Shown: positions 1 to 11,480 of the stretch, one piece after another
Position numbering within the stretch: the stretch's first letter is position 1
How the letters are laid out: each line of letters opens with the position of its first letter
Assembly: GCA_036172665.1 (NCBI GenBank)
Contig: CM069871.1
Span: 6,572,001 to 6,636,000, forward strand
DNA: 64,000 bases
Direction: 5' to 3'
Source of the DNA: Prosopocoilus inquinatus
Taxonomy: Eukaryota; Arthropoda; Insecta; Coleoptera; Lucanidae
Translations under genes and position numbers: made by a program
The notes under the pieces: model-generated
Databases searched by the model: none
Seen by the model: the letters and a program-made list of their open reading frames with translations, nothing else
Told to the model about the DNA's origin: nothing

Positions 1-143
1 AATCAAAAACCTGAACGCATTATTTATAGAACAATTTAAATGGCACACGAAAACAACGATTTTGCACAAGAAAAAACTTGCCAGTTAGTTTAAAAAAAAA
101 ATAATAGGAAAACCCCAAAGATGGCAATGCATTTTATTACTTA

Positions 144-265
144 GGCCCAGTTTCAAGGTTTAACTTTGAGCCGAAGCTTAAATTCTTCACAACAATTGCT
201 GAAATAATCGTTGCTAAGGGTTTAAGCCTCAGCTCAAAGTTAAGCTCCGTTTGTAAAACTGGACC
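144..265. mobile_element. 122-bp MITE with TTA target duplication
   Basis: Termini GGCCCAGTTTCAAGG and, reversed, GGTCCAGTTTTACAAA form imperfect inverted repeats that extend to AACTTTGAGC. TTA flanks both ends (141-143, 266-268). A 3-bp TTA duplication and GGCC-type ends resemble PIF/Harbinger MITEs. Confidence 0.6.
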
Positions 266-399
266 TTAAATTGGTTTAAAGCAAGAAAGAAATTATGTTT
301 ATAGCCTTAAGTAGAGTACTTAGGTTCTTAGACTCCGTAGTTTGAGTTGATTTTTCTGGAATTTAAATTTTTAATTAAAAAAAAAATATTTTTTTCGGG

Positions 400-1340
400 T
401 TGGGCACTTGGAGGTTGCATACAGTTAGGTTGAGTTGATCTTAAGACTGGCGGATTTGAATTTAGTTTTTTTATTTTTAATTCTTTGGACACTTTCCTTT
501 GTTCAGAGCTTGCTTCAGAATGTATTGATTTGACCTTGAGTTATTTTGCTGTAGTTGGTTTTAAATGATTTGAAAATTATGTTTTTTTTTGGATTGGGCT
601 TACTAGGGTTCTGGAGTTCCATTGGGTTAGGTTGGCTTTGAGTAGATTTTTATTAAATTTTCTAATTTTTATCTTTTTAATTTAATTTTATACTCAAGTT
701 GGGCATATGTACAGAATAAATTGAATTAATTTTTATTGAATGTTATTTTTTATTCTATTTTTTAGCTCTTCATTTTCTTAACTTTTCTTTTCTAGAGCTT
801 ACTACACTTGAATTTTCTATTTTAATTTTTGTAGTTTCATTTTATTCTCTAGTTGGGAATATGTGTACAATAAATTGAGTTAATTTCATTTTTATTGATT
901 TTTTTTAATCTGTTTTTTAATTCTTAATTTTGTTTAACTTTTGCAGGGCTCGCTACACTTAAATTCAACTGGATTGGCTTGACATCTTGATTCTTTTGAC
1001 TCTTTCCCTTTTTTAGAGCTCGCTTCAGATGGGCTGAATTGTGTTGGGTTGACCTTGAGTTATTTTGCTGCAGTTGGTTTTAGATTACATCATTTTTTTT
1101 GGATTAGGCTTACTCGTGTTCTCGAGTTCCATTGGGTTGGGTTGGCTTTGAATTGATTTTTATTAAATTTTTAGTTTAATGTTATTCTCGAGTTAGGCAC
1201 ATGTATATGTACAATAAATTGAGTTCAGTTGAGTTAATTTTTGTTTTTTATTTTATTTTTTAGCTCCTCTTTTTGTAACTTTTCTTTTCTAGAGCTTACT
1301 ACACTTATAGTCAACTCTATTTTAGAATTTAGTGGTCAGA
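400..1340. repeat. Irregular T-rich repeat with GGGTTGGGTTGACCTTGAG-type words
   Basis: Words such as TTGGGTTAGGTTGGCTTTGA, GTTGACCTTGAGTTATTTTG and AGAGCTTACTACACTT recur at irregular spacing of roughly 100-450 bp. The same word family occurs at 10.4-10.9, 26.5-27.7 and 42.5-43.3 kb and reversed at 30.4-30.8 kb. Confidence 0.5.
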
Positions 1341-2410
1341 AGTGAAGGGGTTCTCGAGTTCAGTGATCAGAAACGAAGGAAAGAGGAACTCGATTCAAAA
1401 TATATACTAAGAACTACAAATGTATAAATTTTTTAATCAACAAGAACGTCAATGGCGGCAATTGATAATCAAAACATTTCTTAATTGCAATTAACGCACG
1501 TGTTGTTTACAATATTTTTCCGCTGATCGCCCCTTTTTTGAACAAATAAATCCTTGTCCAAATTAAAGTTCTTAATTAATATTTTGACACTCTACAACTG
1601 AGTGGTTGCCTAACAAGGCAACGATTCATTTTAATACGTCGGATTGCATTAAAAGGTGTTATTAACGACCTCCTTGTAATGCGTTAACTAGATTTTTTAA
1701 TGAGCAATCGTCGGAAAAGTGATTTTAAAATACCCTGTACGGATAAGAAAATAAGATAAATACGAGCTGCAACCAACTTATGCGTATTTAATAAATTGAG
1801 TAAAAGCAAATATCTGACGTTTACAGCTGACTCGATGAGTTTTCGGCGTGAAAATAAACACCGCCCGGATTTTTTTGCCGACGGTCACCACGGTGAAAGA
1901 ATGCCGGAGAGAACAACGGCGTAATGCCACATAATTCTTGTAGGAACTAATCCCAGGCCATTTTTCATGCGTTATTACAAAGATGAAAATACAAGCAGGG
2001 CCTGTACAAAGAATTATACGGTTACTGAAATCTGTCAACAATGTCAGATTTGCGGTTTATAATACGAGGATAAGCTTTAGGAGAACATTAATTTTTTCTT
2101 CCTTTCCTTTAACTGCACAGTATTTTTTGGGGGTGGTGCCTTTTCGCAGCTAGCAGCCATAACTTGGGAAAAAAAAAATAAACAATAGCCGGCAATTTTT
2201 ATAAAATCAAATCTTCTATGTTTGCTGTGATTTACTAAAATATCAATTGCTTTATTAGGGACTGTTTACTGTATAGCTTGCCGTTGCTGCAAAGCCAGAA
2301 CGTTAGCAATACAATAAAGAAGTGTTAGGCGCCATTTTTGATGTTGGTGTTACACCTGGTTAGGCCACCCTTTTCGTTGTGCTGTGCGCGAGTAGTTGTT
2401 CTCACGACTT
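1341..2410. other. AT-rich stretch without recognised genes
   Basis: Nothing coding recognised. An 87-codon minus frame near 1.8-2.0 kb has no domain-like pattern or splice support. Confidence 0.4.
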
Positions 2411-2985
2411 ACCAAATTGTACCGCTCCGACGCGGGCGACTAAAAAAATGCTTGTTCTCTTTTACCTCGTGAGCTCAAAACGAAAAGATTGCACAAGTGT
2501 CGCAGGCGTTGTGACTGTATATCAGTGATTAAGGCCCGATTTCTTCACCTACGGATAAATTTATCCGCCAGATGGTATCCTCTTAAACTATCGTCGATAC
2601 AATGTTTTCCAAAGATAATACCTGGCAGATACATTTATCAGGAGGCGAAGAAATCGGGTGTAAGTATTAGTTTTATTAAATACACATACACACTGGATTT
2701 CCTCGTATAAGGGACCGTTCTCGGATTTCGAATTTTTGTTGCATCTCGCACTGTCCAAGTGCCCGCTCGTTTCCTTCTGTTCCCCGGTCCATCTTCTTTG
2801 TCTTCTATTTTAGCAAGCAGTAACAGGTGTTCCTCGTAATTTAAGCGCGCTCTGCGTAAGGCGGAGCTCGAATAGCCGGGGTCGAAACTGCATTTTTGTA
2901 CGCTGATCCGTTAGGGCTGCCGTCCACTAAGGATCTCTCCTCAAGACAACCATTTCGTCTCTCCCCCTTGCGAGGAGTTTGACAT
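2411..2985. repeat. 575-bp direct repeat, copy 1
   Basis: Runs from AATTGTACCGCTCCGACGCG to GCGAGGAGTTTGACATA and is repeated about 593 bp further on. Within it, 2535-2658 is a 124-bp fold-back (CCCGATTTCTTC...GAAGAAATCGGG, with GATAAATTTATC inner arms). The open frames here are by-products of the repeat. Confidence 0.7.
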
Positions 2986-3006
2986 ATGTTAAATTACTTT
3001 TATCGG

Positions 3007-3588
3007 CCGAATTATACCGCGCCGACGCGGGCGACTAAAAAAAAATGTTTTCTTTTGCCTCGTGAGCTCAAAACGAAAAGATTGCACAAGTATCGCAGGC
3101 GTTGTGACTGTATATCAGTGATTAAGGCCCGATTTCTTCACCTACGGATAAATTTATCTGCCAGATGGTATTGTCGGAAACTATCGTCCATACAAAGGTT
3201 TCCAAAGATAATACCTGGCAGATAAATTTATCAGGTGGCGAAGAAAACGGGTGAGTATTAGTTTTCGGATTAAGTACACATACACGCCGGATTTCCTCGT
3301 ATAAGGGACCGTTCTCGGTTTCGGATTTTTGTTGCATCTGGCGCTGTCCACGTGCCCGCTCGTTTCTTTCTGTTTCACGGTCCATCTTCTTCGTCTTCTC
3401 TTTTAGCAAGCAGTAACGGGTGTTCCTCGCAATTTAAGCGCGCTGCGTAAGGCGTGGCTCGAATAGCCGAGGTCGAAGCTCCATTTTTGTACGCAACCGA
3501 CGTTGATCCGTTAGGGCGGCCACACACTAAGGATCTCTCCTTAAGACAACCGTTTCGTCTCTCCACCTTGCGAGGAGTTTGAGACATA
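3007..3588. repeat. 575-bp direct repeat, copy 2
   Basis: Near-identical to copy 1, including its own fold-back at 3128-3251 (CCCGATTTCTTC...GAAGAAAACGGG). High similarity of both copies suggests a segmental duplication after the MITE inserted. The overlapping opposite-strand frames of 65-95 codons have no family resemblance. Confidence 0.7.
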
Positions 3589-6500
3589 CGTCCAGCAGCA
3601 CACGATGCAGGCAAGCAAAAGAGATAGGGCAAGCACTAATCTATATTAACATCACTTTCCCACTTCAATTATTATTCTCATTGATTTCTACGATCTCACT
3701 TTGATTCAACTGGTATACAGGGTACTTTTAAAGTTACTTGCGTTCCTTGCATTCTTTTTGTTTGACGTTTAAAACAATTTTGAAAGAAGTAAACAACGGC
3801 GTCGTTGTCTGCAACAACTGATTGATGAAGTAATTCATGAACATTCTTTTCGATGCAACTACAAGGAAGTAGTGATTTTTGTCTTGTAAACGACGTCCTT
3901 CCATAGATCATGTCATAATACTCCGATAGAATAATTACACACGGAGGCCTATGATAAACCATTAGAGGGACGGAAAACCGTTGAGAAAAATTAAAATGAG
4001 AGCCCGAAGGTGGAACATTATCTTCTGGGAACAGATGTTACGTGCGGCTGTTTACAGTACAGTTATAATAAATGCGAATCTTGATCAATATTTTGAAAAA
4101 AGATTTAAAGCAATTACTCACTCGAACTTGATGATGGTGAATAACGATGTCTTGTTTGTGTGTGTGTGTGTGTGTGTGTGGAAGCAAGTCCACTTTCACG
4201 TACATAAATATTTTCTACTGCTGCTGCTGCTGTTGCTGGTAGATCGGATTAAGTTCTTAATTTAAAATAATTCGAAGTTTGATTGTGTATAACTGTTTTT
4301 CCGGGTATTAATCACACGATGAATTTTTAGATTAGAAGAAGATTATCTTTGAATTTGTGTGATTGCTTCGGAACTTTCAGGTTGCACGAAACGAAACTTT
4401 GGTTGTTGCCCTTGTTATTTTTAATCGAAAATTTAAATTACAGGTTAAAGATAAGGCGTCCGTCGGATAAATCAGGACAGATAAGAAGAGAGTATGGTTA
4501 GAAACTCATGTTCGTAGTTCACGACTTCATCCTGCTTTTTGTTGTGTTGTTGGGGGGTGGGGTGGGAGGCGAAGAATGTAGTAAAATCGAACAATTATCG
4601 AATCGACAGACAATGTAATACATTTTGCAATTTCAGTGTAAGCAGCAAAAGGAATCCTTGTTCGTGGGTGATTAAAACAATAAATATTCGCGCCTGCCTT
4701 TGCCTATTCGCGGTAATTATTGTGTTTATTAATGGAACAACACGTAAACACACACCTGAGAGAGCAAATTATGTCAAAATTAAATTATAAAATCGTATAC
4801 ATCGCTCATGCTAGTAATTATTCAAGCCACACACTCACCAACGGCTGTTATTATAGATAATTATTATTTAAGCAATGCCTACTACTCGGCAGAAAAATAA
4901 TTTGAATTTGGGAAGTCACTAACTAATAACCATACCGACCCCATTTTTTTTACTATTAGTTTAATTTGTATCTTGATTTAATCTTCATGCAAAACAATAC
5001 AAGATTTACTCCTCTGATAATTATTAGCCTGAACGAAATGGAAGTGGGCGGTTTGGTCCAAAAAACCATTACAAAGTTTTATTTTGTGGTACACTTCTGC
5101 TGTAAAGTTTTCGGAGTACGAGACATGCCACTGGCAGTAAGAAATTTTATGCTTTGCAATTATGAACCTTATAGCTTTTACAACCGTACCTGCTACCCCG
5201 ATAATAAAACCGGTCATCGCAAACACAGCGATTTAACACAGATGCGAACTTATTCAACCAACTTGAATAATCTGCTAGAAAGACTTTCATTGTAGTTGGA
5301 TGGATAAGAAATTTAACAAAATTTATTTTCTAAATATTATAACATGTGTAGTAAATAATGTGTGCATTATGAAATTAAAATTTCTGAAACTTTGGCAATT
5401 GAAATTAAATAAGTCAATAAAATAAAATCTGTTATTTTTCGTTAATTAAATTTAACTTTCTAGTTTCATTAAATACACATATGTTTTGCAACTAATTAAT
5501 AGCTTTGTTGAGCAGAACTTCCTAGCATTTATATTATTATAATAAGAAACAAATTTAAATAATCTAGCTCATTCTATATATTTTTTCAAATACTCAAAAA
5601 TCATTCACATATTTTCACAAAATTAATGTTATACGATTTAATCATTTTCTCTTAACTTCTAGATTAATGAAAACTTGCCAAACTTTGTGGATGAACGTTT
5701 CAACTTATTTTACTGATGTCAGATTTGAGAAGAAATTAAAAAGAAGAATATTATTTTTTCCTCTGTGGCGTAGAATGAAATATGTATATTATTTTTAACG
5801 CATGTATTGCAATTTTTAAGTATTACACATATCATTCTATATTCTAGGAGTTTAATACTATATTTGTTAAGTTTCCTAAATTTGTATGATTCTGAATAAT
5901 TTTAATGAGTTAATTATTCGATCAATAAGTATCATCAGTAAACTTATTATTTAAATGAAATTAAGTTATTTTAAATTTATTTCACTGTAAATTCTTACAA
6001 TATTATATGACACCGTATAAAAAAGAATAACATACACTGGAAAAAGTATTCAAGACTTTATTATTGAGAACAACGAAAAACTTATTACAAGTAAAAACAA
6101 AACTAAAGTAAAAATTAACAATTTAATCCATTATATTTGGAATTCCCTCATACTAAAACCCTCATCTTAAACAGGGATTTCCGATACATTTATTTTACTT
6201 GTTTCCAATAATCAACACATAATTTTTGTTTTATGCATACTTGATATATAAAATTGTTTTAGATTTTTTTTTATATATTGTGCATCCTATACCATGAGTT
6301 TTTTTTACTCTGAACGTGCAATGTAAATATCCCTATGGTCAATTTTAGAAAAAATAATAACACTTATTTTTAGTAAAAACATTTTAACTGTTTCAAATGT
6401 CCTTCACGTTTTAAACACTAATGCCAAACGATTATCAAATTCTTTCATAGTATTTTTTTAAATATTTCAGACATAATTCATGACATTCATAACTGACATT

Positions 6501-6954
6501 AACATCATATTTGTTTTATTGAAACTTGTTTGCATATTCTGCCATGCATTGACATATTTTTTTTTTTTTATAACTGAACCTGGGAATATTTACCTTTTAT
6601 GTTTAGAGTTAATAAAATAAGTCATGGTATGTATAGATGCTTCATTTTAGGATCCGCAGAAAAACATAACAGCATAAAAGTCATAGGTTTTTATACGTGA
6701 TATCTCTTTATCACAAAGAACAAAAGGGTATCATAAAACAGAGGTTCGGTAAAATGAAACATAATTTTTCTTGATGTCGAAAATATTTTACATAAATAGA
6801 TTTCTTGACATGTGAATAAAACGTGTATGATAAAATTGAATTGAAAATATTAATATATTAACATTTATAAAATAAAGATGACGTGAAAAAATGTAAAATA
6901 TAACGGAAATGCTTAAATAGCATAATAGAAACCGCTTAAATAGCGACATCCTGC
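3589..6954. other. Intergenic or intronic AT-rich DNA with microsatellites
   Basis: Holds a (TG)n tract at 4156-4180 and a (CTG)n tract near 4218-4238. Overlapping frames of about 109 (plus) and 82 (minus) codons at 4.97-5.30 kb are unrecognised. The minus one has a hydrophobic stretch but its upstream side carries stops and no convincing splice site. The rest is featureless. Confidence 0.4.
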
Positions 6955-7010
6955 GATCGCTTCTGCTGACGAAGCCCCAAATAGGACTGAAACTGCTGTA
7001 CAGAGGAACG
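6955..7010 (+). ncRNA. Decayed hammerhead ribozyme motif, diverged relative of the 51.2-51.8 kb copies
   Basis: CTTCTG, core CTGACGA (6966-6972), AGCCC/GGACT stem II with one mismatch, GAAA (6989-6992), CTGCTG, cleavage triplet GTA, then CAGAGG pairing with CTTCTG. The distal stem I helix is not evident. Upstream it shares AATAGCGACATC with the internal part of the 51-kb element, so it is a family member. Stem III is no longer palindromic, which argues for loss of activity. Confidence 0.5.
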
Positions 7011-7029
7011 GGACAAAATAACTAGAATC

Positions 7030-7170
7030 AAAATTGTGAGGTCTTCTATTTACTTAAAAATAAATAAAATCGAACATATGTCCTAATTGTTATTATTTTC
7101 TTAAAATTATGTGAGCTTTCCGTATGGCAAAGCTTGTCGGTGAGCTAATAAATCACCCTGTATTTCATAT
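7030..7170 (-). mobile_element. Short repeat ending in ACCCTGTA (copy 1)
   Basis: Shares AAGTCTTCTATTT-like, TTCTTAAAATTATG, GCAAAGCTTGTCGGTGA and AATCACCCTGTA blocks with 10,180-10,250 (reversed) and 11,160-11,277. TACAGGGTG ends are common to several elements in this window. Confidence 0.45.
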
Positions 7171-9477
7171 TTACTAAAAACCTATTTATGTACTTCTCGT
7201 AATGAAAATTTTAGAATCCACAGAAAAACATACACAAACTACAAACGAATAAAATTTTTGTGAAGTCAAACAAACCAGAAGTGTATAAAGGCAGAAATTT
7301 GGTATAATTATAATTTTTCAGATTAATTAACATCGTCGATCCTTTATAGCAATTTAACATTTATATGTCTTTATAATATGATCTGAAATCCTGTTATTTA
7401 ACAATATAAAATATTCTAATTAAAAAAAACATTTCTTGTTCAATTTTTAAGTTAAAGCAAAAGAGAACAAACAAATTCGCCACCGCGTCCGCGTTCGCAA
7501 CCGCGCGTCGCCTCAATAAATACTCCTCGGAACCAAATACTGGCAACGAAATTCAACAAACCATAAACATCTGCACCGGCCGGGGTTTAATAGGACCTAA
7601 GTAAACAACCCTCCTATCGGGGTGCGGAGAAAGTGTCTCTGTTCCTTAAGGTTCGAAATATATTAGGCCCGTTTCAATAAGGTTCAAATTCGAACGATTT
7701 TATTGCTTTTCATTTCGAAACTTTTAAGCATTAGTGTACACGCGAAACACTCACTATGTTTGTAAGGCATTCCATCCACACGCGCCGTGAAGCATAAACA
7801 GAAAAACACTTTTTTAATTTAATTTATTTATGAGTTAATTTAAATACTCGTCATTTAATGCGTTAAAATACGAAACTCCACTCCACTAATTGGACAAAGG
7901 TCACTCATTCATTCATTCATTCATTCATTCATACATTCAGATACACGTTCGTAATTTATCATTTTTTTTTCGCTATCTAATTGAGCATCCATTCGTTTCA
8001 GTTTAATATACGCTGAAATTTTATGCGGTGAGCAAGTGCATTAACGTGTTTCCCCGACTCGAATTAAATCAATTAAAAAATAAAACGTTCTATTCTTGTT
8101 TGCGCACTTGCTTTCGCCGTTTGGGGTTAAAATTCTGTAATTTCAGTTTCCGCTGCAATTAACTCCAATCCAGGGTCACCTCAAATAGAAACACAATTTC
8201 GCTTGGAAGAAAAAACTTGTTTGCTCGAGACACGCAGAGATTTATGGCACGTCAAAATTTAAAAAGAAAAAAAAAAACAAATAAATTAAATAATTTGAAT
8301 AAATAATGCAATAAATATATTTCTTTTTGCTAGCAAATGCCATGAGTGAGTCAGTTGTAAAAGGATGAATGGGATTGTAAAGCAAGTTATTTTAAATATT
8401 ATGTAGTAAGAGTACTAAATGATTTACTTCGGGTGATTTGCACCCACGCATCAAATTCCGCTAAAAAAATTGAATTTATTGGTTTTATTTTATCTAGAGT
8501 ATTAACAATCACCCTGTATACAGCACATTTACTACATAAAAGACTTCATACGTCGTTGAAATCATGTGAACTGCACCATACAGTTTTTATTCAGCTCGTT
8601 TGCGATTTTCTGGCTCGTTCAAGAAAATTCTTTCTTTCGACCAAATAAAAATTCTTGAAGGCACACTAAATCATCACCGAATCATCCGAACCAATGATGT
8701 TACAGTTGCTTTAATTGCCCCAACAGGCATTACGCTAACAGTTCTCTAAATTATGCGGTCTCATTTAATATGCCATGCACAGTAACTGAAAAACACATAG
8801 TAATTAAAGTAATAAGAACTCTCATGCCATTGTGATATGTGCAAGTATATAACGAGTGTACTGGAAATAAACAGCGATAATTCTGCTTGCATGAGAAATT
8901 TAAAAAGGAAAAGAGTAATTATAAAAACGACAGGCTGACGTTGCAAAAGCGAGCGATGGAACCTATCGTTTGTAAATTAAACAAAAAGTAAGAAAGAAAA
9001 TAAGTTGTGTCCGGAAGGACTCTTAAATCCATGTATACAGGGTGTTGAAGAATCCGTTTGCCAAATTTCTAGGGCAAGTAAAGCAGGCCAAAATAAGACT
9101 TTTTTATTATACAACATAGGGTCGGAAATTAATAATTACTTTTTAAGACGGTAAAAATGACCTAATGTGACAGAATACTTAAGAAATTATTAACGTACCA
9201 AAACGAGGTAATTAAATGAATTAAATTTTTACTGTACAGGGTGTCGTAAAAGTTCCCGCAATTTGTTTGCAGACAATTTTTTTATTTTTTTAATGATTTT
9301 AAATTCTAAAAAATGCTAATTGCATTGAATTTTTTTTTTAAATTTTAAGTGAACTGTGAATCTTAAAAATAAACGAGTCACAACTACACATGATAGTAAT
9401 GAAGATGATCGACACGATCCTTTGGACGACGGGTTATAAGAATTTATTTTTGGGCCAATCGATCCTATTCCCGATGT
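7171..9477. other. AT-rich DNA without recognised genes
   Basis: Contains an (ATTC)n tract near 7903-7932, one GC-richer patch at 7.48-7.63 kb with no coding pattern on either strand, and isolated TACAGGGTG termini near 9.04 and 9.24 kb. Confidence 0.4.
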
Positions 9478-10179
9478 TATTTGTGTAAATTGTTCGGATT
9501 GTTCTGGTAAGTTAGTTTTTCTCTTGTTGCGATACCTTGGGCGTAGTACTTCACTTGGCGCATTAATTTTAATATACTTATTTCGTTACCTAAAGTGGTG
9601 TTTCTCTTTTTCTTTGGGAATTCTCCCTTTAAGACCTCCACCCCCAATTTTCTTTCTGCGTAAGCCAACCGTAGATGTTATGCAGTGTCCATCCAAGACG
9701 ACAATTCTCCTAGGGATGCCGATTCAAAAATCGATTTTTCAAAAGATCGATTTTTTCAGATAAAAATGTCGATTACTTTTTCTATCTTTTTTCGTCTAGA
9801 TTTTATTTTTTACGAAATCGAATCGAAAATAAGGTTCAAGATTTCTTCTTTTAATTTGGGTTGGTGAAACGAAAAATAGAAATAGACTATCGTGCTAAAG
9901 ACAATTAAAAGAGCTATTTTTGAGTTTATTTAAGTTTTAAAAATACAGTTTTTCTAATTTTTGAAAAATATACTTTGTTCTTTGTTAGATGAATTTTTAA
10001 TTTTCAGATAAAGTTACTAGTATTTACGTTCTTTTACCATTTAAATAGTTGTTGTTGTTAAATAGATTTCGTTTTTTAATATATTTTTAATTTTTAAAAT
10101 AGTTTTTATTTTTGTTATTTATTTGAATAAAAAAATTTAAATTCCATTTCATATTATATTTTCAGTTTTGAAAATGTAC

Positions 10180-10250
10180 AGGGTGGTTTATTAGCCTACC
10201 GACAAGCTCTGTCGTATAAAAGCCAACATAATTTTAAGAAAAAAAAACAT
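10180..10250 (+). mobile_element. Short repeat beginning TACAGGGTGGTTTATTAG (copy 2, inside the hAT-like element)
   Basis: Opposite orientation to copy 1. It shares CCGACAAGCTCTGTCGTA and CATAATTTTAAGAAA. Its position inside the hAT-like element means it is either part of that element or a nested insertion. Confidence 0.4.
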
Positions 10251-11159
10251 TTGTTTGATTTTTTTTAACAAAATGCTGTTACCAAAATTAAAAACAAAAG
10301 AAAGGACTGAAACAAAAAAGAATACCTATAATGAACGAGAAACAAAAAGATATCGACGATTTGGGGGGCTTAATCCAAATATTTTTTAAAAATTTTCCTT
10401 GGTTTTAACATTTTATTTCCGCGGGGGTTGAGCTTGAAGCGGGTTGGTCCTAATTCTGGTTGATTTTTTTAATTTTTTTTTGGGTTGGACTGTGTTAACC
10501 GCGAGATTAGTTGGGCTTAATTTTTGAAAAAAAAAGTAATGGAAAAAACTAGAAGACTGAAACAAAAATTATCGAAATGTGCAGGACGTAACGAACAAGA
10601 AACAAGAATATCGACGATTTGGGGGCAATAATCTTAATAATTTAACGAACAAGAAACAAATGAAAATATCGTCGACTTGGGGGCAAGAATCTTGATTTAA
10701 CGAACAAGAAACGAAAAATATCGACAATTTGGGGGCTTAATATTAATAATTTTTTCCTTAGACGGAAGTTAATGTTGAGCGTTCATGGATTGGTCCTAAT
10801 TTTGCATTGATTTTTTTAAAATATCCGGCTTTCATTTTTTCTTGTTTGGGTTGACTTTGAAATTGGTTGGGCTTAATTTTGACTGATTTTGATATTCAAC
10901 AAAAAATACTAGAAACTAAAGAGAAGTAGAAGATTCAAAAGAAAAGGTTATTTATGCATATTATGTATACATTGTATTTATGTATACTTTTAATACTATA
11001 TACTGTGAAGGTGTGAAACAACAAACAAATGAATCTGAACCTCTTTGTTTGGTGAAAACCTCTAGTTCGTCGTTGTAAATCATGCACTGAAGCGGGGGGA
11101 GGACATGATTTTGAATTTTGAACAATTTATATAAGTGATTTTAAAACATTAAAATAATG

Positions 11160-11277
11160 AGAACTTTGAAGTCTTCTATTTTCTTAAATAAAATCGGACC
11201 AACGATTTCTTGTTTCTTAAAATTATAAGCTTTCATGTGGCAAAGCTCGTCAGTGAACTAATGAATCACCTTGTATA
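11160..11277 (-). mobile_element. Short repeat ending in CACCTTGTAT (copy 3, inside the hAT-like element)
   Basis: Same block order as copy 1: CTTCTATTTTCTTAA, TTCTTAAAATTATAAGC, GGCAAAGCTCGTCAGTGAA, then AATCACCTTGTAT. Slightly more diverged at the terminus. Confidence 0.4.
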
Positions 11278-11480
11278 AATCGAACTTGGATAAATCGATT
11301 ATTTTTTGCTCGATTTTTACTCGAATCGATATTTAACATACACGATCTGAATCGATTCGAAGATCGATGCTTTTGACAAAAATCGACATCCCTAAATTCT
11401 CCCAGGGTGTACGCAGTGTTACCACGTTACGATTTGCACCTTGTACGTCGTTACAATATACTAGGTGAACAAAACCAAGT

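Larger units (their letters stand above)
9711..11394. mobile_element. hAT-like non-autonomous DNA transposon, 1684 bp
   Basis: Terminal inverted repeats TAGGGATGCCGATT (left) and TAGGGATGTCGATT (right, reversed) are flanked by an exact 8-bp direct duplication AATTCTCC at 9703-9710 and 11395-11402. Subterminal runs of ATCGATTTTT-like sequence occur on both sides. The interior is AT-rich with GGTTGAC-type low-complexity stretches and no transposase frame. An 8-bp duplication and short TIRs fit the hAT superfamily. The outer flanks match an uninterrupted paralogue at 17.6-17.9 kb. Confidence 0.85.
9478..11480 (+). repeat. Interrupted copy of an older dispersed repeat (9478-9710 plus 11395-11480)
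   Basis: Both flanks of the hAT-like element align with 17,600-17,905. Shared blocks include TTTGTGTAAATT, GATACCTTGGGCGTAG, AACCGTAGATGTT and GTACGTCGTTACAA. The host repeat ends in a GGTGAACAAAACC segment in both copies. No protein is recognisable in it. Confidence 0.75.

Noticed and set aside
4966..5295. Overlapping plus (109 codons) and minus (82 codons) frames, the minus one with a TM-like segment recalling an insect chemoreceptor
   Set aside because: No family motif could be confirmed, the flanks carry stops and no good splice sites, and both strands are open, which points to chance.
7905..7935. CRISPR-like short regular repeats
   Set aside because: Plain (ATTC)n microsatellite in eukaryotic DNA. 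No spacer structure.
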